Shown here piece by piece: positions 1-8,391 of a stretch of DNA of 64,000 nucleotides. The notes below the pieces were generated by a model, which saw nothing but the letters and a program-made list of their open reading frames with translations, was not told the DNA's origin and made no database searches. Where the stretch lies: NCBI RefSeq assembly GCF_017876095.1, contig NZ_JAGINM010000018.1, positions 97,963 to 161,962 on the forward strand, read 5' to 3'. The DNA comes from Azospirillum agricola. Lineage in GTDB: Bacteria > Pseudomonadota > Alphaproteobacteria > Azospirillales > Azospirillaceae. The translations under genes were made by a program, and so were the position numbers. Numbering within the stretch: the first letter of the stretch is position 1; each line of letters starts with the position of its first letter.

Positions 1-726
1 CCGGTCGCCGAGGTGGTCGGCGAGACGCTGTGGTTCACCGTGATCCTCAATTTCGCCGCCGTGCTGTTCGTCTATCTGGTCTCCTTCCCGCTCGGCGCGC
101 TGGCCGCCATCCGCGCCAACAGCTGGGTCGACTACCTCGCCGCCGCCGTCGGCTACATCGGGCTGGCGACGCCCAACTTCCTGCTGGCGCTGATCCTGCT
201 CTATTACGGCCAGAAATGGCTGGGGCTGCCGATCGGCGGGCTGGTCGACCCGCGCTACGAGAACGAGCCGATGAGCCTCGCCAAGCTCGGCTCGATCCTG
301 CACCACCTGATCATCCCGACCATCGTCATCGGCCTGTCGGGAACGGCGGCGATGGTGAGGCGGCTGCGCGCCAACCTGCTCGACGAGCTGGGCAAGCCCT
401 ACGTCGTCACCGCCAAGGCCAAGGGCGTGCCGCCGGTGCGGCGGCTGACCCGCTACCCGCTGCGCATGGCGCTGAATCCCTTCGTCTCCGACATCGGCTC
501 GCTGCTGCCCTCGATGGTGTCGGGGTCGGTGCTGATCTCGGTGGTGCTCAGCCTGCCGACCATCGGGCCGGCGCTGCTGGAGGCGCTGCGCGCGCAGGAC
601 CAGTTCCTCGCCGGCTTCATCCTGATGTTCATCTCGCTGCTGGTGTTGGTCGGCATGCTGATCTCCGACATCCTGCTGGCGCTGCTCGATCCGCGCATCC
701 GCCTGACCAAGAGGTCGCGCTCATGA
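1..726 (+). CDS. ABC transporter permease, DppB/OppB type (5' end outside window)
   Basis: This is the 3' part of an inner-membrane permease of the dipeptide/oligopeptide ABC family. The frame is open from the first base, so the first membrane helix and the true start lie outside the window. About five hydrophobic segments are visible, and the cytoplasmic loop that docks on the ATPase is recognisable around YVVTAKAKGVP. The stop codon overlaps the start of the next permease (ATGA), so the two are translationally coupled and should form one heterodimeric channel. No ATPase or binding protein follows; those subunits must be encoded upstream or elsewhere. The substrate cannot be read from the sequence. 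Confidence 0.9.
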   Translation, partial: PVAEVVGETLWFTVILNFAAVLFVYLVSFPLGALAAIRANSWVDYLAAAVGYIGLATPNFLLALILLYYGQKWLGLPIGGLVDPRYENEPMSLAKLGSILHHLIIPTIVIGLSGTAAMVRRLRANLLDELGKPYVVTAKAKGVPPVRRLTRYPLRMALNPFVSDIGSLLPSMVSGSVLISVVLSLPTIGPALLEALRAQDQFLAGFILMFISLLVLVGMLISDILLALLDPRIRLTKRSRS

Positions 727-1910
727 GCGAGACCCGGCCGAAACCGCAGGGCCAGAGGCCGCAGGACTGGCCGCATTACGTCGATCCCGAGCCCTGGTCG
801 CCCGACGACGACGCCCTGCCCGCCTCTCGGCTCGATCCGGGAGCGTCGGCGGCGCGGCTGATGCTGACGCGATTCCTGCGCCACCGGCTGGCGGTGCTGG
901 CGGCCCTGTTCCTCGGCTTCTCCTACCTCAGCCTGCCCTTCGTCAACTTCCTGGTGCCGCACGGCGCCAACGAACGCGACGTCGAGCATCTCTACGCCCC
1001 GCCGCAGGCCATCCACCTGTTCCACGAGGGGCGGTTCCTTGGCCCCTTCGTCTACCCGACGACCGGCCGCGCCGACCTGCGCGAGTATCGCTGGCGCTAC
1101 GAATCCGACACCACGCGCCCGCTGCCGCTGCGATTCCTCTGCCCCGGCGAGCCCTACCGCTTCCTCGGGCTGGTCGAGGCGCGGCTGCGGCTGGTCTGCC
1201 CGCCGCCGGGCGGCAGCCTGCACCTGCTGGGCACCGACCGGCTGGGGCGGGACGTGCTGTCCCGGCTCGCCATCGGGGCACAGCTCTCGCTGACCGTCGG
1301 GCTGCTCGGCATCGCCGTGTCCTTCACCATCGGCGTCACGCTGGGCGGGCTGGCGGGCTATCTCGGCGGCTGGGTCGATGCCGGGGTGCAGCGCCTGTCG
1401 GAGATCCTGAAATCCCTGCCGGAGCTGCCGCTGTGGCTGGCCCTGTCGGCCGCCGTCCCGGCGCACTGGAGCCCGGTGACGGTGTTCCTCTGCATCTCGG
1501 TGATCCTCGGGCTGCTCGACTGGCCGAGCCTGGCGCGCGCGGTGCGCTCGCGCTTCCTGGCGCTGCGGGAGGAGGATTTCATCATGGCGGCCGAGTTGAT
1601 GGGCGCCTCGCCAGCGCGAATCATCCGCCGCCACCTGCTTCCCAACTTCGCCAGCCACCTGCTGGCCAGCGCCACCCTGTCGATTCCGGCGATGATCCTC
1701 GGCGAGACCGCGCTGTCCTTCCTCGGGCTCGGCCTGCGCCCGCCGGCGACGAGCTGGGGGGTGATGCTGAACGACGCGCAGAATTTGATGGCGGTGGAGA
1801 CCTACCCCTGGATCTCGGCGCCGATGATTCCGGTGATCCTGGTGGTGCTTTCTTTCAATTTCCTCGGTGACGGGCTGCGCGACGCCCTCGACCCCTACCA
1901 CGACCAGTGA
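723..1910 (+). CDS. ABC transporter permease, DppC/OppC (YejE-like) type
   Basis: This 395-aa protein is the partner permease. It has a long hydrophilic N-terminus, a first membrane helix near residues 58-78, a periplasmic insertion of about 100 residues, then the BPD_transp_1 core beginning at GTDRLGRDVLSRL. The ATPase-docking loop is EEDFIMAAELMGASPARII. Most OppC/DppC proteins are near 300 aa; the long insertion resembles YejE-type permeases, which is a family inference. The start is the ATG inside the upstream stop (ATGA). The gene is followed by 260 bp without a coding frame I would defend before the glycan cluster begins, so the transporter operon seems to end here without its ATPase. 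Confidence 0.9.
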   Translation: MSETRPKPQGQRPQDWPHYVDPEPWSPDDDALPASRLDPGASAARLMLTRFLRHRLAVLAALFLGFSYLSLPFVNFLVPHGANERDVEHLYAPPQAIHLFHEGRFLGPFVYPTTGRADLREYRWRYESDTTRPLPLRFLCPGEPYRFLGLVEARLRLVCPPPGGSLHLLGTDRLGRDVLSRLAIGAQLSLTVGLLGIAVSFTIGVTLGGLAGYLGGWVDAGVQRLSEILKSLPELPLWLALSAAVPAHWSPVTVFLCISVILGLLDWPSLARAVRSRFLALREEDFIMAAELMGASPARIIRRHLLPNFASHLLASATLSIPAMILGETALSFLGLGLRPPATSWGVMLNDAQNLMAVETYPWISAPMIPVILVVLSFNFLGDGLRDALDPYHDQ

Positions 1911-2170
1911 GGGAGAAAACCGTTGGCAAACCGGCGACCCGTTCCGATATTGCAACGCAACGCTGGGACATCGCAGCCGGCTGCACATTGCGCTTGAAGC
2001 CGGACGAAAAGCGTGTGAGGGCTTTTGCCACGGGGCAGCCCGACACCGAAGGCGACAGGACCGACCGACGCTTGACATCCCGAGACCCAAGGCTGGCGCC
2101 ACGGCTCCAACACACCGACTCGCAACGGTTTTCCCGCTTCCAACGCGCAGCTGATGCGGAGTTCCCAAGC

Positions 2171-3415
2171 ATGTCCCTGCCCCAGGCCGCACCGCGTTCG
2201 GACCACGGCGACCGGACGGCGCCGCGCATCCTGCTCTACAGCCACGACACCTTCGGGCTGGGACATCTGCGGCGCTCGCGCACGATTGCCCAAGCCCTGG
2301 TCTCGGCCTTTCCCGACGCCTCGGCCCTGATCCTCACCGGCTCGCCGGTGGCCGGGCGCTTCGATTTCCCCGAGCGGGTCGACCATGTCCGCCTGCCCGG
2401 CGTGGTCAAGCTCCAGGACGGCAGCTACACCGCGCAGAATCTCGGCCTGCCGATCGAGGAGATGACGGCGATGCGGGCGGAGATCATCCGCGCCGCCGCG
2501 CAGTCCTTCCGCCCGACCCTGGCGGTGGTCGACAAGGAGCCGACCGGTCTGCATGGCGAGTTCGTCCCCGCCCTGGAGATGATGCGGGCCAGCGGCCGGA
2601 CACGGGTGGTGCTGGGGCTGCGCGACGTGCTGGATTCGCCCGACGCCCTCCAGCCGGAATGGGAGCGCAAGGAGGCGCTGACCGCCATCCGCCGCTATTA
2701 CGACGAGGTCTGGATCTACGGCCTGCGCGAGGTCTACCAGCCGCTGGCCGGGCTCGACCTGCCGGCCGACGTCGAGGCGCGGTTGCGCTACACCGGCTAT
2801 CTGCGGCGCGGAACGCCGCTGGAGGCTCCGGCGGACGCCCCCCCCTACGTGCTGGTGACGCCCGGCGGCGGCGGCGACGGCGGCGCGCTGATCGACTGGA
2901 CGCTGTCCGCCTACGAGCACGACCCGTCGCTGGCCCCGCGCGCGCTGATCGTCTACGGCCCCTTCCTCGACGGGGCGATGCGCAAGGGCTTCGCCAAGCG
3001 CATCCGCCGCCTGAAGGGCCGGGTCGAGGCGATGGATTTCCACTCCCGCATGGAGGATCTCTACGCCGGCGCCATCGGGGTGGTGGCGATGGGCGGCTAC
3101 AACACCTTTTGCGAGATCCTGTCCTTCGACAAGCCGTCGGTCATCGCCCCGCGCACCCGGCCGCGCATGGAGCAGCACATCCGCGCCGCCGCCGCCGAGG
3201 CGCTGGGCTTGACGCGGATGCTCGATTGCGAGCGCGACGGCACCGGCCCCCAGGTGATGGCCGACGCCATCCGCGCGCTCTCCAGCCAGCCGCCACCCTC
3301 GGCCAACCCGTTGCCCAGCCTTCTGGGCGGTCTGGACAGCGTGGTGGAGTTGGCCCGCGGCGCCATGGCCGACCTTTTGGAACCGGCCCCCCTGTGGGCG
3401 GCGCGGTCGGCGTGA
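2171..3415 (+). CDS. Predicted glycosyltransferase, COG4671 type (first copy)
   Basis: A 414-aa GT-B-fold glycosyltransferase of the uncharacterised COG4671 group (MurG-like clan). The N-terminal signature LLYSHDTFGLGHLRRS (about residues 21-36) is the glycine-rich acceptor-side loop; the C-terminal half has LVTPGGGGDGG and GGYNTFCEIL, the usual nucleotide-sugar site. The frame stays open back to 1907, but similarity begins only after the ATG at 2171 and the upstream stretch reads like non-coding DNA, so I start there. It is the first of six genes ending at 8381 with gaps of at most 10 bp or overlaps. Donor and acceptor sugars are unknown. The fifth gene of the cluster is a paralogue. Confidence 0.8.
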   Translation: MSLPQAAPRSDHGDRTAPRILLYSHDTFGLGHLRRSRTIAQALVSAFPDASALILTGSPVAGRFDFPERVDHVRLPGVVKLQDGSYTAQNLGLPIEEMTAMRAEIIRAAAQSFRPTLAVVDKEPTGLHGEFVPALEMMRASGRTRVVLGLRDVLDSPDALQPEWERKEALTAIRRYYDEVWIYGLREVYQPLAGLDLPADVEARLRYTGYLRRGTPLEAPADAPPYVLVTPGGGGDGGALIDWTLSAYEHDPSLAPRALIVYGPFLDGAMRKGFAKRIRRLKGRVEAMDFHSRMEDLYAGAIGVVAMGGYNTFCEILSFDKPSVIAPRTRPRMEQHIRAAAAEALGLTRMLDCERDGTGPQVMADAIRALSSQPPPSANPLPSLLGGLDSVVELARGAMADLLEPAPLWAARSA

Positions 3416-3425
3416 GGGATTCGGC

Positions 3426-4697
3426 ATGAGGGATTGCGTCGCCCCGCCGTTGCGGCTGGCGGTGGTGGTGAAGGGTTATCCCCGCCTGTCGGAGACCTTC
3501 GTCGCCCAGGAGTTGCTGGCCCTTCAGGAACGCGGGGTGGAGCTGTCGATCTGGTCGCTGCGCCACCCGACCGACACGCGGCGCCACGCCCTGCACGAGC
3601 GCATCACGGCACCGGTGCATTACCTGCCGGAATACCTGCACCAGGAACCGTTGCGCGTGCTGCGCGCCCTTCGGCGCCTGCCGCGCGCCGGGCTGTGGAC
3701 GGCGGCGCGGCTGTGGTGGCGCGACCTGCGGCGCGACCCCACCGCCAACCGAGGCCGCCGCTTCGGGCAGGCGCTGGTGCTGGCGGCGGAACTGCCGGCC
3801 GACACGCCCTTTCTCTACGTCCATTTCCTCCACACGCCGGCCTCGGTCGCCCGCTACGCGGCGGCAATCCGCGACGTCGGCTGGGGCTTCTCCGCGCACG
3901 CCAAGGACATCTGGACCACGCCGGACTGGGAAAAGCGCGAGAAGCTGGCCGAGGCGCGCTTCGGCGTGACCTGCACCGCCAGCGGCGCCGCGCATCTGCG
4001 GGCGCTCGCCGCCGAGGCGGAACGGATAGAGCTGGTCTATCACGGGCTCGATCTCGGCCGCTTCCCGGCCCCGCCCGACCGTGCGGCCGGCCCCGGCGCC
4101 GAGCGCGACGGCTCCAGCCCGGAACGGGCCGTGGAGATCCTGTCGGTCGGCCGCCTCGTCGAAAAGAAGGGCTACGACCGCCTGCTCGACGCGCTGGCGC
4201 GCCTGCCCGACGGGCTGCACTGGCGGCTGGTCCACATCGGCGGCGGGCCGCTGGGCGAAGGCCTGCGCGCCCAGGCCGGGCGGCTCGGCCTCGCCGGCCG
4301 CATCGACTGGCGCGGCGCCCAGGACCAGGCGACGGTGATCGAGGCGCTGCGCCGGGCCGACCTGTTCACGCTGACCAGCGTCATCGCCGGCGACGGCGAC
4401 CGCGACGGGCTGCCCAACGTGCTGATGGAGGCGGCCAGCCAGCGATTGGCGATCCTTTCCACCGCCGTCGCCGCCATCCCCGAATTCATCACCGACGGGG
4501 AACAGGGCATCCTGGCCGAGCCGACCGCCGAGTCCATCGCCGCCGGCCTGTCCCGGCTGCTGCCCGACCCGGCCCTGCGCCTGCGCCTGGGCGAAGCGGC
4601 TTACGCGCGGCTGCGCGCCGAGTTCGGCATGACCGCCGGCATCGACCGGCTGCTGCACCGGCTGGCGCGAGCGTTGCGCGAAGACGCTCGCCCGTAG
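3426..4697 (+). CDS. Glycosyltransferase, GT4 type
   Basis: A 423-aa cytoplasmic or membrane-peripheral GT-B glycosyltransferase. The N-terminal acceptor domain opens with VVKGYPRLSETFVAQELLAL, typical of exopolysaccharide (colanic-acid WcaL-like) enzymes. The C-terminal Glycos_transf_1 domain starts near residue 238 with EILSVGRLVEKKGYDRLLDAL-like sequence and contains DGLPNVLMEAAS, the EX7E-type nucleotide-binding region. It starts 10 bp after the previous stop and ends 9 bp before the next gene. Retaining chemistry is expected from the family. The cluster has no flippase, polymerase or ligase in the window, so where the glycan goes is open. Confidence 0.85.
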   Translation: MRDCVAPPLRLAVVVKGYPRLSETFVAQELLALQERGVELSIWSLRHPTDTRRHALHERITAPVHYLPEYLHQEPLRVLRALRRLPRAGLWTAARLWWRDLRRDPTANRGRRFGQALVLAAELPADTPFLYVHFLHTPASVARYAAAIRDVGWGFSAHAKDIWTTPDWEKREKLAEARFGVTCTASGAAHLRALAAEAERIELVYHGLDLGRFPAPPDRAAGPGAERDGSSPERAVEILSVGRLVEKKGYDRLLDALARLPDGLHWRLVHIGGGPLGEGLRAQAGRLGLAGRIDWRGAQDQATVIEALRRADLFTLTSVIAGDGDRDGLPNVLMEAASQRLAILSTAVAAIPEFITDGEQGILAEPTAESIAAGLSRLLPDPALRLRLGEAAYARLRAEFGMTAGIDRLLHRLARALREDARP

Positions 4698-4706
4698 GAA
4701 CCCGCC

Positions 4707-5816
4707 ATGCGGATCGCCTTCCACGCCCCGCTGAAGCCGCCCGACCATCCGGTCCCCTCCGGCGACCGCCAGATGGCCCGCCTGCTGCTGCGCGCGCTTG
4801 CCGAGGGCGGCCACGCGGTGGAGGTCGCCAGCGCCTTGCGCAGCCGCGATGGCGCGGGCGACACGGCGGTCCAACGCCGCCTGCTCACCGAAGCCGAGGC
4901 GGAACGGGCGCGACTGCTGCGTCTCTACACCGCCGAACCGGAGCGGCGGCCCGACCTGTGGTTCAGCTACCACGTCTATTACAAGGCCCCCGACCTGATC
5001 GGCCCGGCGGTGGCCGGCGCGCTCGGCATCCCCTATGTGGTCGCCGAGGCGTCACGCGCCCGCAAGCGCCTGGACGGTCCCTGGACGGCCTTCGCGGCGG
5101 CGGCGGAATCGGCCATCGACAGGGCGGCGCTGGTGCTCTGCCTCAGCGACCGCGACCGGCAGGCCGTCGAGGCGCACCGCCCGCCGGGCCAGCGCGTCGC
5201 CACGCTGGCGCCCTTCCTCGACCCGCCGCCCGCCCCGCCCACCCGGAACGGTCCGGCGGGGGCCACCCCCCGCCTGCTGACCATCGCCATGATGCGGCCG
5301 GGCGACAAGCTGGCCTCCTACCGCCTGTTGGCCGAGGCGCTTGGACGGCTGGCGGACCGCCCCTGGACGCTGGATGTGATCGGCGACGGTCCGGCGGCGG
5401 ACGCCGTCGCGGCGCTGCTCGCCCCCTTCGGCGAGCGCGTGCGCCGGCATGGCGCCTTGCCGCCCGAAACGCTGGCCCCCTGGTATGGACAAGCCGACCT
5501 GTTCCTGTGGCCCGGCCTGAACGAGGCGTTCGGCATGGTATATCTGGAGTCCCAGGCCCATGGGCTCCCTGTGGTCGCGGTCGACAACGCTGGAACCGGG
5601 ACCGTCGTCCGCGACGGCGTCGGCGGCCGCCTGACCGCCCTGTCATCGGCCCACCAGACGGCAGCGGACTACGCGGCGGCGGTGGCGTCCCTGCTCGACG
5701 ATCCAGTCCGATTGGCGGCCCTGCGCGACGGCGCCCGCCGCCACGTCGAGGAACGGCACAACCTGACCGTGGCGGCGCGGCGGCTTGACACCCTGTTGGA
5801 GGAGACCCGGCAATGA
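4707..5816 (+). CDS. Glycosyltransferase, GT4 type
   Basis: A 369-aa GT-B glycosyltransferase, second of this class in the cluster. The N-terminus (MRIAFHAPLKPPDHPVPSGD) holds the short loop that accepts the substrate, and the C-terminal domain carries LLTIAMMRPGDKLASY and NEAFGMVYLESQAHGLPVV, the donor-binding region with both conserved glutamates. The ending ATGA overlaps the next gene's start. Codon use is as G+C-rich as the neighbours, so there is no sign of recent transfer. Specific sugar unknown. Confidence 0.85.
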   Translation: MRIAFHAPLKPPDHPVPSGDRQMARLLLRALAEGGHAVEVASALRSRDGAGDTAVQRRLLTEAEAERARLLRLYTAEPERRPDLWFSYHVYYKAPDLIGPAVAGALGIPYVVAEASRARKRLDGPWTAFAAAAESAIDRAALVLCLSDRDRQAVEAHRPPGQRVATLAPFLDPPPAPPTRNGPAGATPRLLTIAMMRPGDKLASYRLLAEALGRLADRPWTLDVIGDGPAADAVAALLAPFGERVRRHGALPPETLAPWYGQADLFLWPGLNEAFGMVYLESQAHGLPVVAVDNAGTGTVVRDGVGGRLTALSSAHQTAADYAAAVASLLDDPVRLAALRDGARRHVEERHNLTVAARRLDTLLEETRQ

Positions 5817-6424
5817 CCGAACCGAAGCGGCTGGCCTTCCTGCGCCACGGCGTCACCGCCTGGAACCGCGAGGGCCTCATCCAGGGCCACACCGACATCC
5901 CGCTCGACGCGGAGGGGCGCGCGCATCTCGGCCGGCTGGCCCTGCCGCCGGGCTGGGGAGAGGCGACGCTGCATGCCAGCCCGCTGGACCGCGCGCGGGA
6001 GACCGCCGAGCTGCTGGGGCGCGACCGGCCCGTGCGCACCGACCCGCGCCTGATGGAGATGAACTGGGGTGATTGGGAAGGATGCCGGGGCGTCGACCTG
6101 CGCGCCGATCCGGCTTCGGGCTACCGCGACCTGGAGCATTGGGGCTGGGACTTCCGCCCGCCCGGTGGCGAGAGTCCGGCCGAGTTGCGCCAGCGTCTGC
6201 AAGGCTGGCTCGCCGACGTGGCGCGAAGCACCGGACCCGACCACCTCGCGGTGGTGCATGTCGGGGTGATCCGGGTGGTGCTGGCGCTCGGCTGGGGGTG
6301 GGACTTCCTCGGTCCGCCACCACTCGCCATCAAGCGCGACCGGCTCTACGCGGTGACGCTGGCGGCCGATGGTTCCATCCGGGCGGCCTGCGGGCCGGAA
6401 GGAATCCGCCTGTCATGCGCATGA
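5813..6424 (+). CDS. Histidine phosphatase family protein (phosphoglycerate-mutase-like)
   Basis: A 203-aa soluble protein of the histidine phosphatase superfamily. The catalytic LRHG motif is at residues 10-13, the second conserved arginine is in SPLDRARETAELL, the acidic residue is in MEMNWGDWEG, and the second histidine is in VVHVGVIR. The set is complete, so the enzyme should be active as a small-molecule phosphatase. It lies inside the glycosyltransferase cluster with ATGA overlap upstream and a 10-bp overlap downstream. Dephosphorylation of a sugar-phosphate or nucleotide by-product of glycan synthesis is my inference. It resembles CobC-type phosphatases in size, but no cobalamin genes are nearby. 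Confidence 0.85.
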   Translation: MTEPKRLAFLRHGVTAWNREGLIQGHTDIPLDAEGRAHLGRLALPPGWGEATLHASPLDRARETAELLGRDRPVRTDPRLMEMNWGDWEGCRGVDLRADPASGYRDLEHWGWDFRPPGGESPAELRQRLQGWLADVARSTGPDHLAVVHVGVIRVVLALGWGWDFLGPPPLAIKRDRLYAVTLAADGSIRAACGPEGIRLSCA

Positions 6425-7590
6425 CCCCCGGACGCGTGGCCATCGCCGTCACCCATCTGCTCGGCAGCGGCCATCTCAGCCGCGCGCTGGCCCTGGCCGA
6501 CGCCTTCGCCCGCGCGGGCTGGACCGCCGACGTCATCAGCGGCGGGTGCCCGGCCCCGCATTTGTCCCCCGGCCGCGCGACCCTGCACCAGCTGCCGCCG
6601 CTGGCGAGCGCCGGGACCGACTTCCGCACCCTGCTGGCCGCCGACGGCCGGGTCGCCGGCCCCGACGATCTCGCCGAACGCCGCCGGACGCTGGCCGGCC
6701 TCGTCGATTCCCTGCGCCCCGACGTCCTGATCACCGAACTGTTTCCTTTCGGCCGCCGCGCCCTGGCCTCCGAGTTCGAGTCCCTGCTGGAGCGAGCGCG
6801 CGCCGCCGCCGAGCCGCCGCTGGTCCTCGCCTCCGTCCGCGACATCCTGGCCCCGCCCTCGCGGCCGGAGCGGCTGCGCGAAACCGAGGAGCGTCTGGCC
6901 CGCTTCTACGACGGCGTGCTGGTCCATTCCGACCCGCGACTCATCCCGCTGGAAGCCAGCTGGCCGGTCACCCCGGCGATGCGCGGCCTGCTTCATTACA
7001 CCGGCTTCGTCGCGCCGCCGCCACCCGACGCGGCGAACGGTCCGGAGGGGCATGGCGAGATCCTGGTGACCGCCGGCGGCGGGCCGGTCGGTCGCGTCCT
7101 GTTCGAGGCCGCCGCCCGCTGCGCCGCCTCCGGCGCCCTGCCGCAGCGCTGGCGCCTTCTCGCCCCGGCGGCCGAGGTGACGGCTCTCGCCGAGCACCTG
7201 CATCGCATTGCCGGGCCGGAGCGGCTGACGGTCGAGCCGCTGCGCCCCGATTTCCGCAGCCTGCTGGGCCGCGCCGCCGCCTCGGTCGGGCGCTGCGGCT
7301 ACAACACCGCGCTGGATTGCCTCGCGCTGGGGGTGCCGAGCGTCTTCTGCCCCTTCGAGGACGGCCACGAGACCGAACAGGCGACGCGCGCGGCGCTCCT
7401 CGCCCGTCGCCCCGGCGTCGCCACGCTGCGCGAGGCCGACCTCACGCCGGACACTCTGGCGGCGGCGCTGGCCGGCGTGATCGGCGTCGCCGTGCCCCGG
7501 CTCGACCCGGCGGCGCTGGCCGGCGCCGCGCGCAGCGTGGAGATCGCCACCGCCCTTTGGAAGGATTTGCGGAAGGAGCGGACCCGATGA
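6415..7590 (+). CDS. Predicted glycosyltransferase, COG4671 type (second copy)
   Basis: A 391-aa paralogue of the first gene of the cluster. The signature VTHLLGSGHLSRALALADAF near the N-terminus and CGYNTALDCLALGVPSVFCP near residue 300 match the two halves of the GT-B active site. Two in-frame ATGs are possible, 6415 and 6421; GGAAGGAA at 6397-6404 is better spaced for 6415, giving a 10-bp overlap with the phosphatase gene. Having two copies of this rare family in one transcription unit suggests two successive transfers onto one acceptor. Function is not established for the family. Confidence 0.78.
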   Translation: MRMTPGRVAIAVTHLLGSGHLSRALALADAFARAGWTADVISGGCPAPHLSPGRATLHQLPPLASAGTDFRTLLAADGRVAGPDDLAERRRTLAGLVDSLRPDVLITELFPFGRRALASEFESLLERARAAAEPPLVLASVRDILAPPSRPERLRETEERLARFYDGVLVHSDPRLIPLEASWPVTPAMRGLLHYTGFVAPPPPDAANGPEGHGEILVTAGGGPVGRVLFEAAARCAASGALPQRWRLLAPAAEVTALAEHLHRIAGPERLTVEPLRPDFRSLLGRAAASVGRCGYNTALDCLALGVPSVFCPFEDGHETEQATRAALLARRPGVATLREADLTPDTLAAALAGVIGVAVPRLDPAALAGAARSVEIATALWKDLRKERTR

Positions 7591-8381
7591 CCGGATGGCG
7601 GGCGCTCGACGCCGAACTGGCGCGGTGGGCGGAGGCGGGCTGGCGCTGTCCGCTCTGGCTGCGCGACGACGATGCGGTGGCCGCCAGCCCGGAACTGGAA
7701 CGGCTGCTGGCGCTGTGCGCGTCGGCTGGCATCCCGCTCGGCCTCGCCGCCATCCCCGCCGACGCGACGCCCTCGCTGGCCGAGCCTTTGGCCGACCATC
7801 CCGACGTGGCGATCCTGGTGCATGGCTGGGCGCACACAAACCACGCCGCCCCAGGCGAGAAGAAGGCCGAGTTCGGCGCCGGCCGCCCGGCCGAGGCACG
7901 GCGGGCCGACGCGGCGCGCGGCCTCGACCGCCTGCGCGGGCTGTTCGGCGACCGGGTCCTGCCGCTGTTCGTGCCGCCCTGGAACCGGCTGGGCAGGGAC
8001 ATGCCGGCTCTGCTGGTCGAGGCCGGCTACCGCGCGGTGTCGGGTTTCGGCCGCCGCCCGGCCGTCGAGGCGCCGCCGGGCTTGCGCTGGCTGAACACCC
8101 ACATCGACCTGATCGACTGGCACGGCGGACGCTCGGCGGTGGACACCGAAGCGCTGCTCATCCAACTGTGCCGCGCCCTGGCCGAACGCCGCGAAGCCTC
8201 CGGCGACGATCCGCCGGAGGCCGAGCCCATCGGGCTGCTGACGCATCACCGCGTCCACGACCCGGCGATCTGGCGATTGCTGGAGGCGTTGCTCGACCGC
8301 CTCGCCGGCCATCCCGCCGTGACCTGGCCGGCACCGGGGAGCCTGATCGGCCTCGCCCCGGCATCCGGCCCAACCCGTTAA
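7587..8381 (+). CDS. Polysaccharide-deacetylase-like protein
   Basis: A 264-aa soluble protein that resembles the NodB/polysaccharide deacetylase superfamily. LWLRDDDAV near residue 25 supplies the aspartates, HGWAHTNH near residue 80 supplies the metal-binding histidines, and FVPPWNRLG near residue 130 matches the substrate-binding PPW/RxPY-type motif. There is no signal peptide, so it should act in the cytoplasm, unlike exported chitin or peptidoglycan deacetylases. It starts within the stop of the preceding glycosyltransferase (ATGA) and ends the cluster 10 bp before the convergent thiolase gene. Removal of an acetyl group from an N-acetylated sugar intermediate is inferred. Confidence 0.7.
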   Translation: MTGWRALDAELARWAEAGWRCPLWLRDDDAVAASPELERLLALCASAGIPLGLAAIPADATPSLAEPLADHPDVAILVHGWAHTNHAAPGEKKAEFGAGRPAEARRADAARGLDRLRGLFGDRVLPLFVPPWNRLGRDMPALLVEAGYRAVSGFGRRPAVEAPPGLRWLNTHIDLIDWHGGRSAVDTEALLIQLCRALAERREASGDDPPEAEPIGLLTHHRVHDPAIWRLLEALLDRLAGHPAVTWPAPGSLIGLAPASGPTR

Positions 8382-8391
8382 CGGACGACCG

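Noticed and set aside
2072..2094. TTGACA as the promoter of the glycan cluster
   Set aside because: No acceptable -10 lies at 16-18 bp; kept as unassigned.
453..2192. 579-codon open frame on the minus strand over the permease genes
   Set aside because: It is antisense to two clear permeases and has the Arg/Gln/His-rich composition typical of shadow frames in G+C-rich DNA.
5813..6424. Alpha-ribazole phosphatase CobC
   Set aside because: Size fits, but the gene is embedded in a glycosyltransferase cluster and no cobalamin gene is present.
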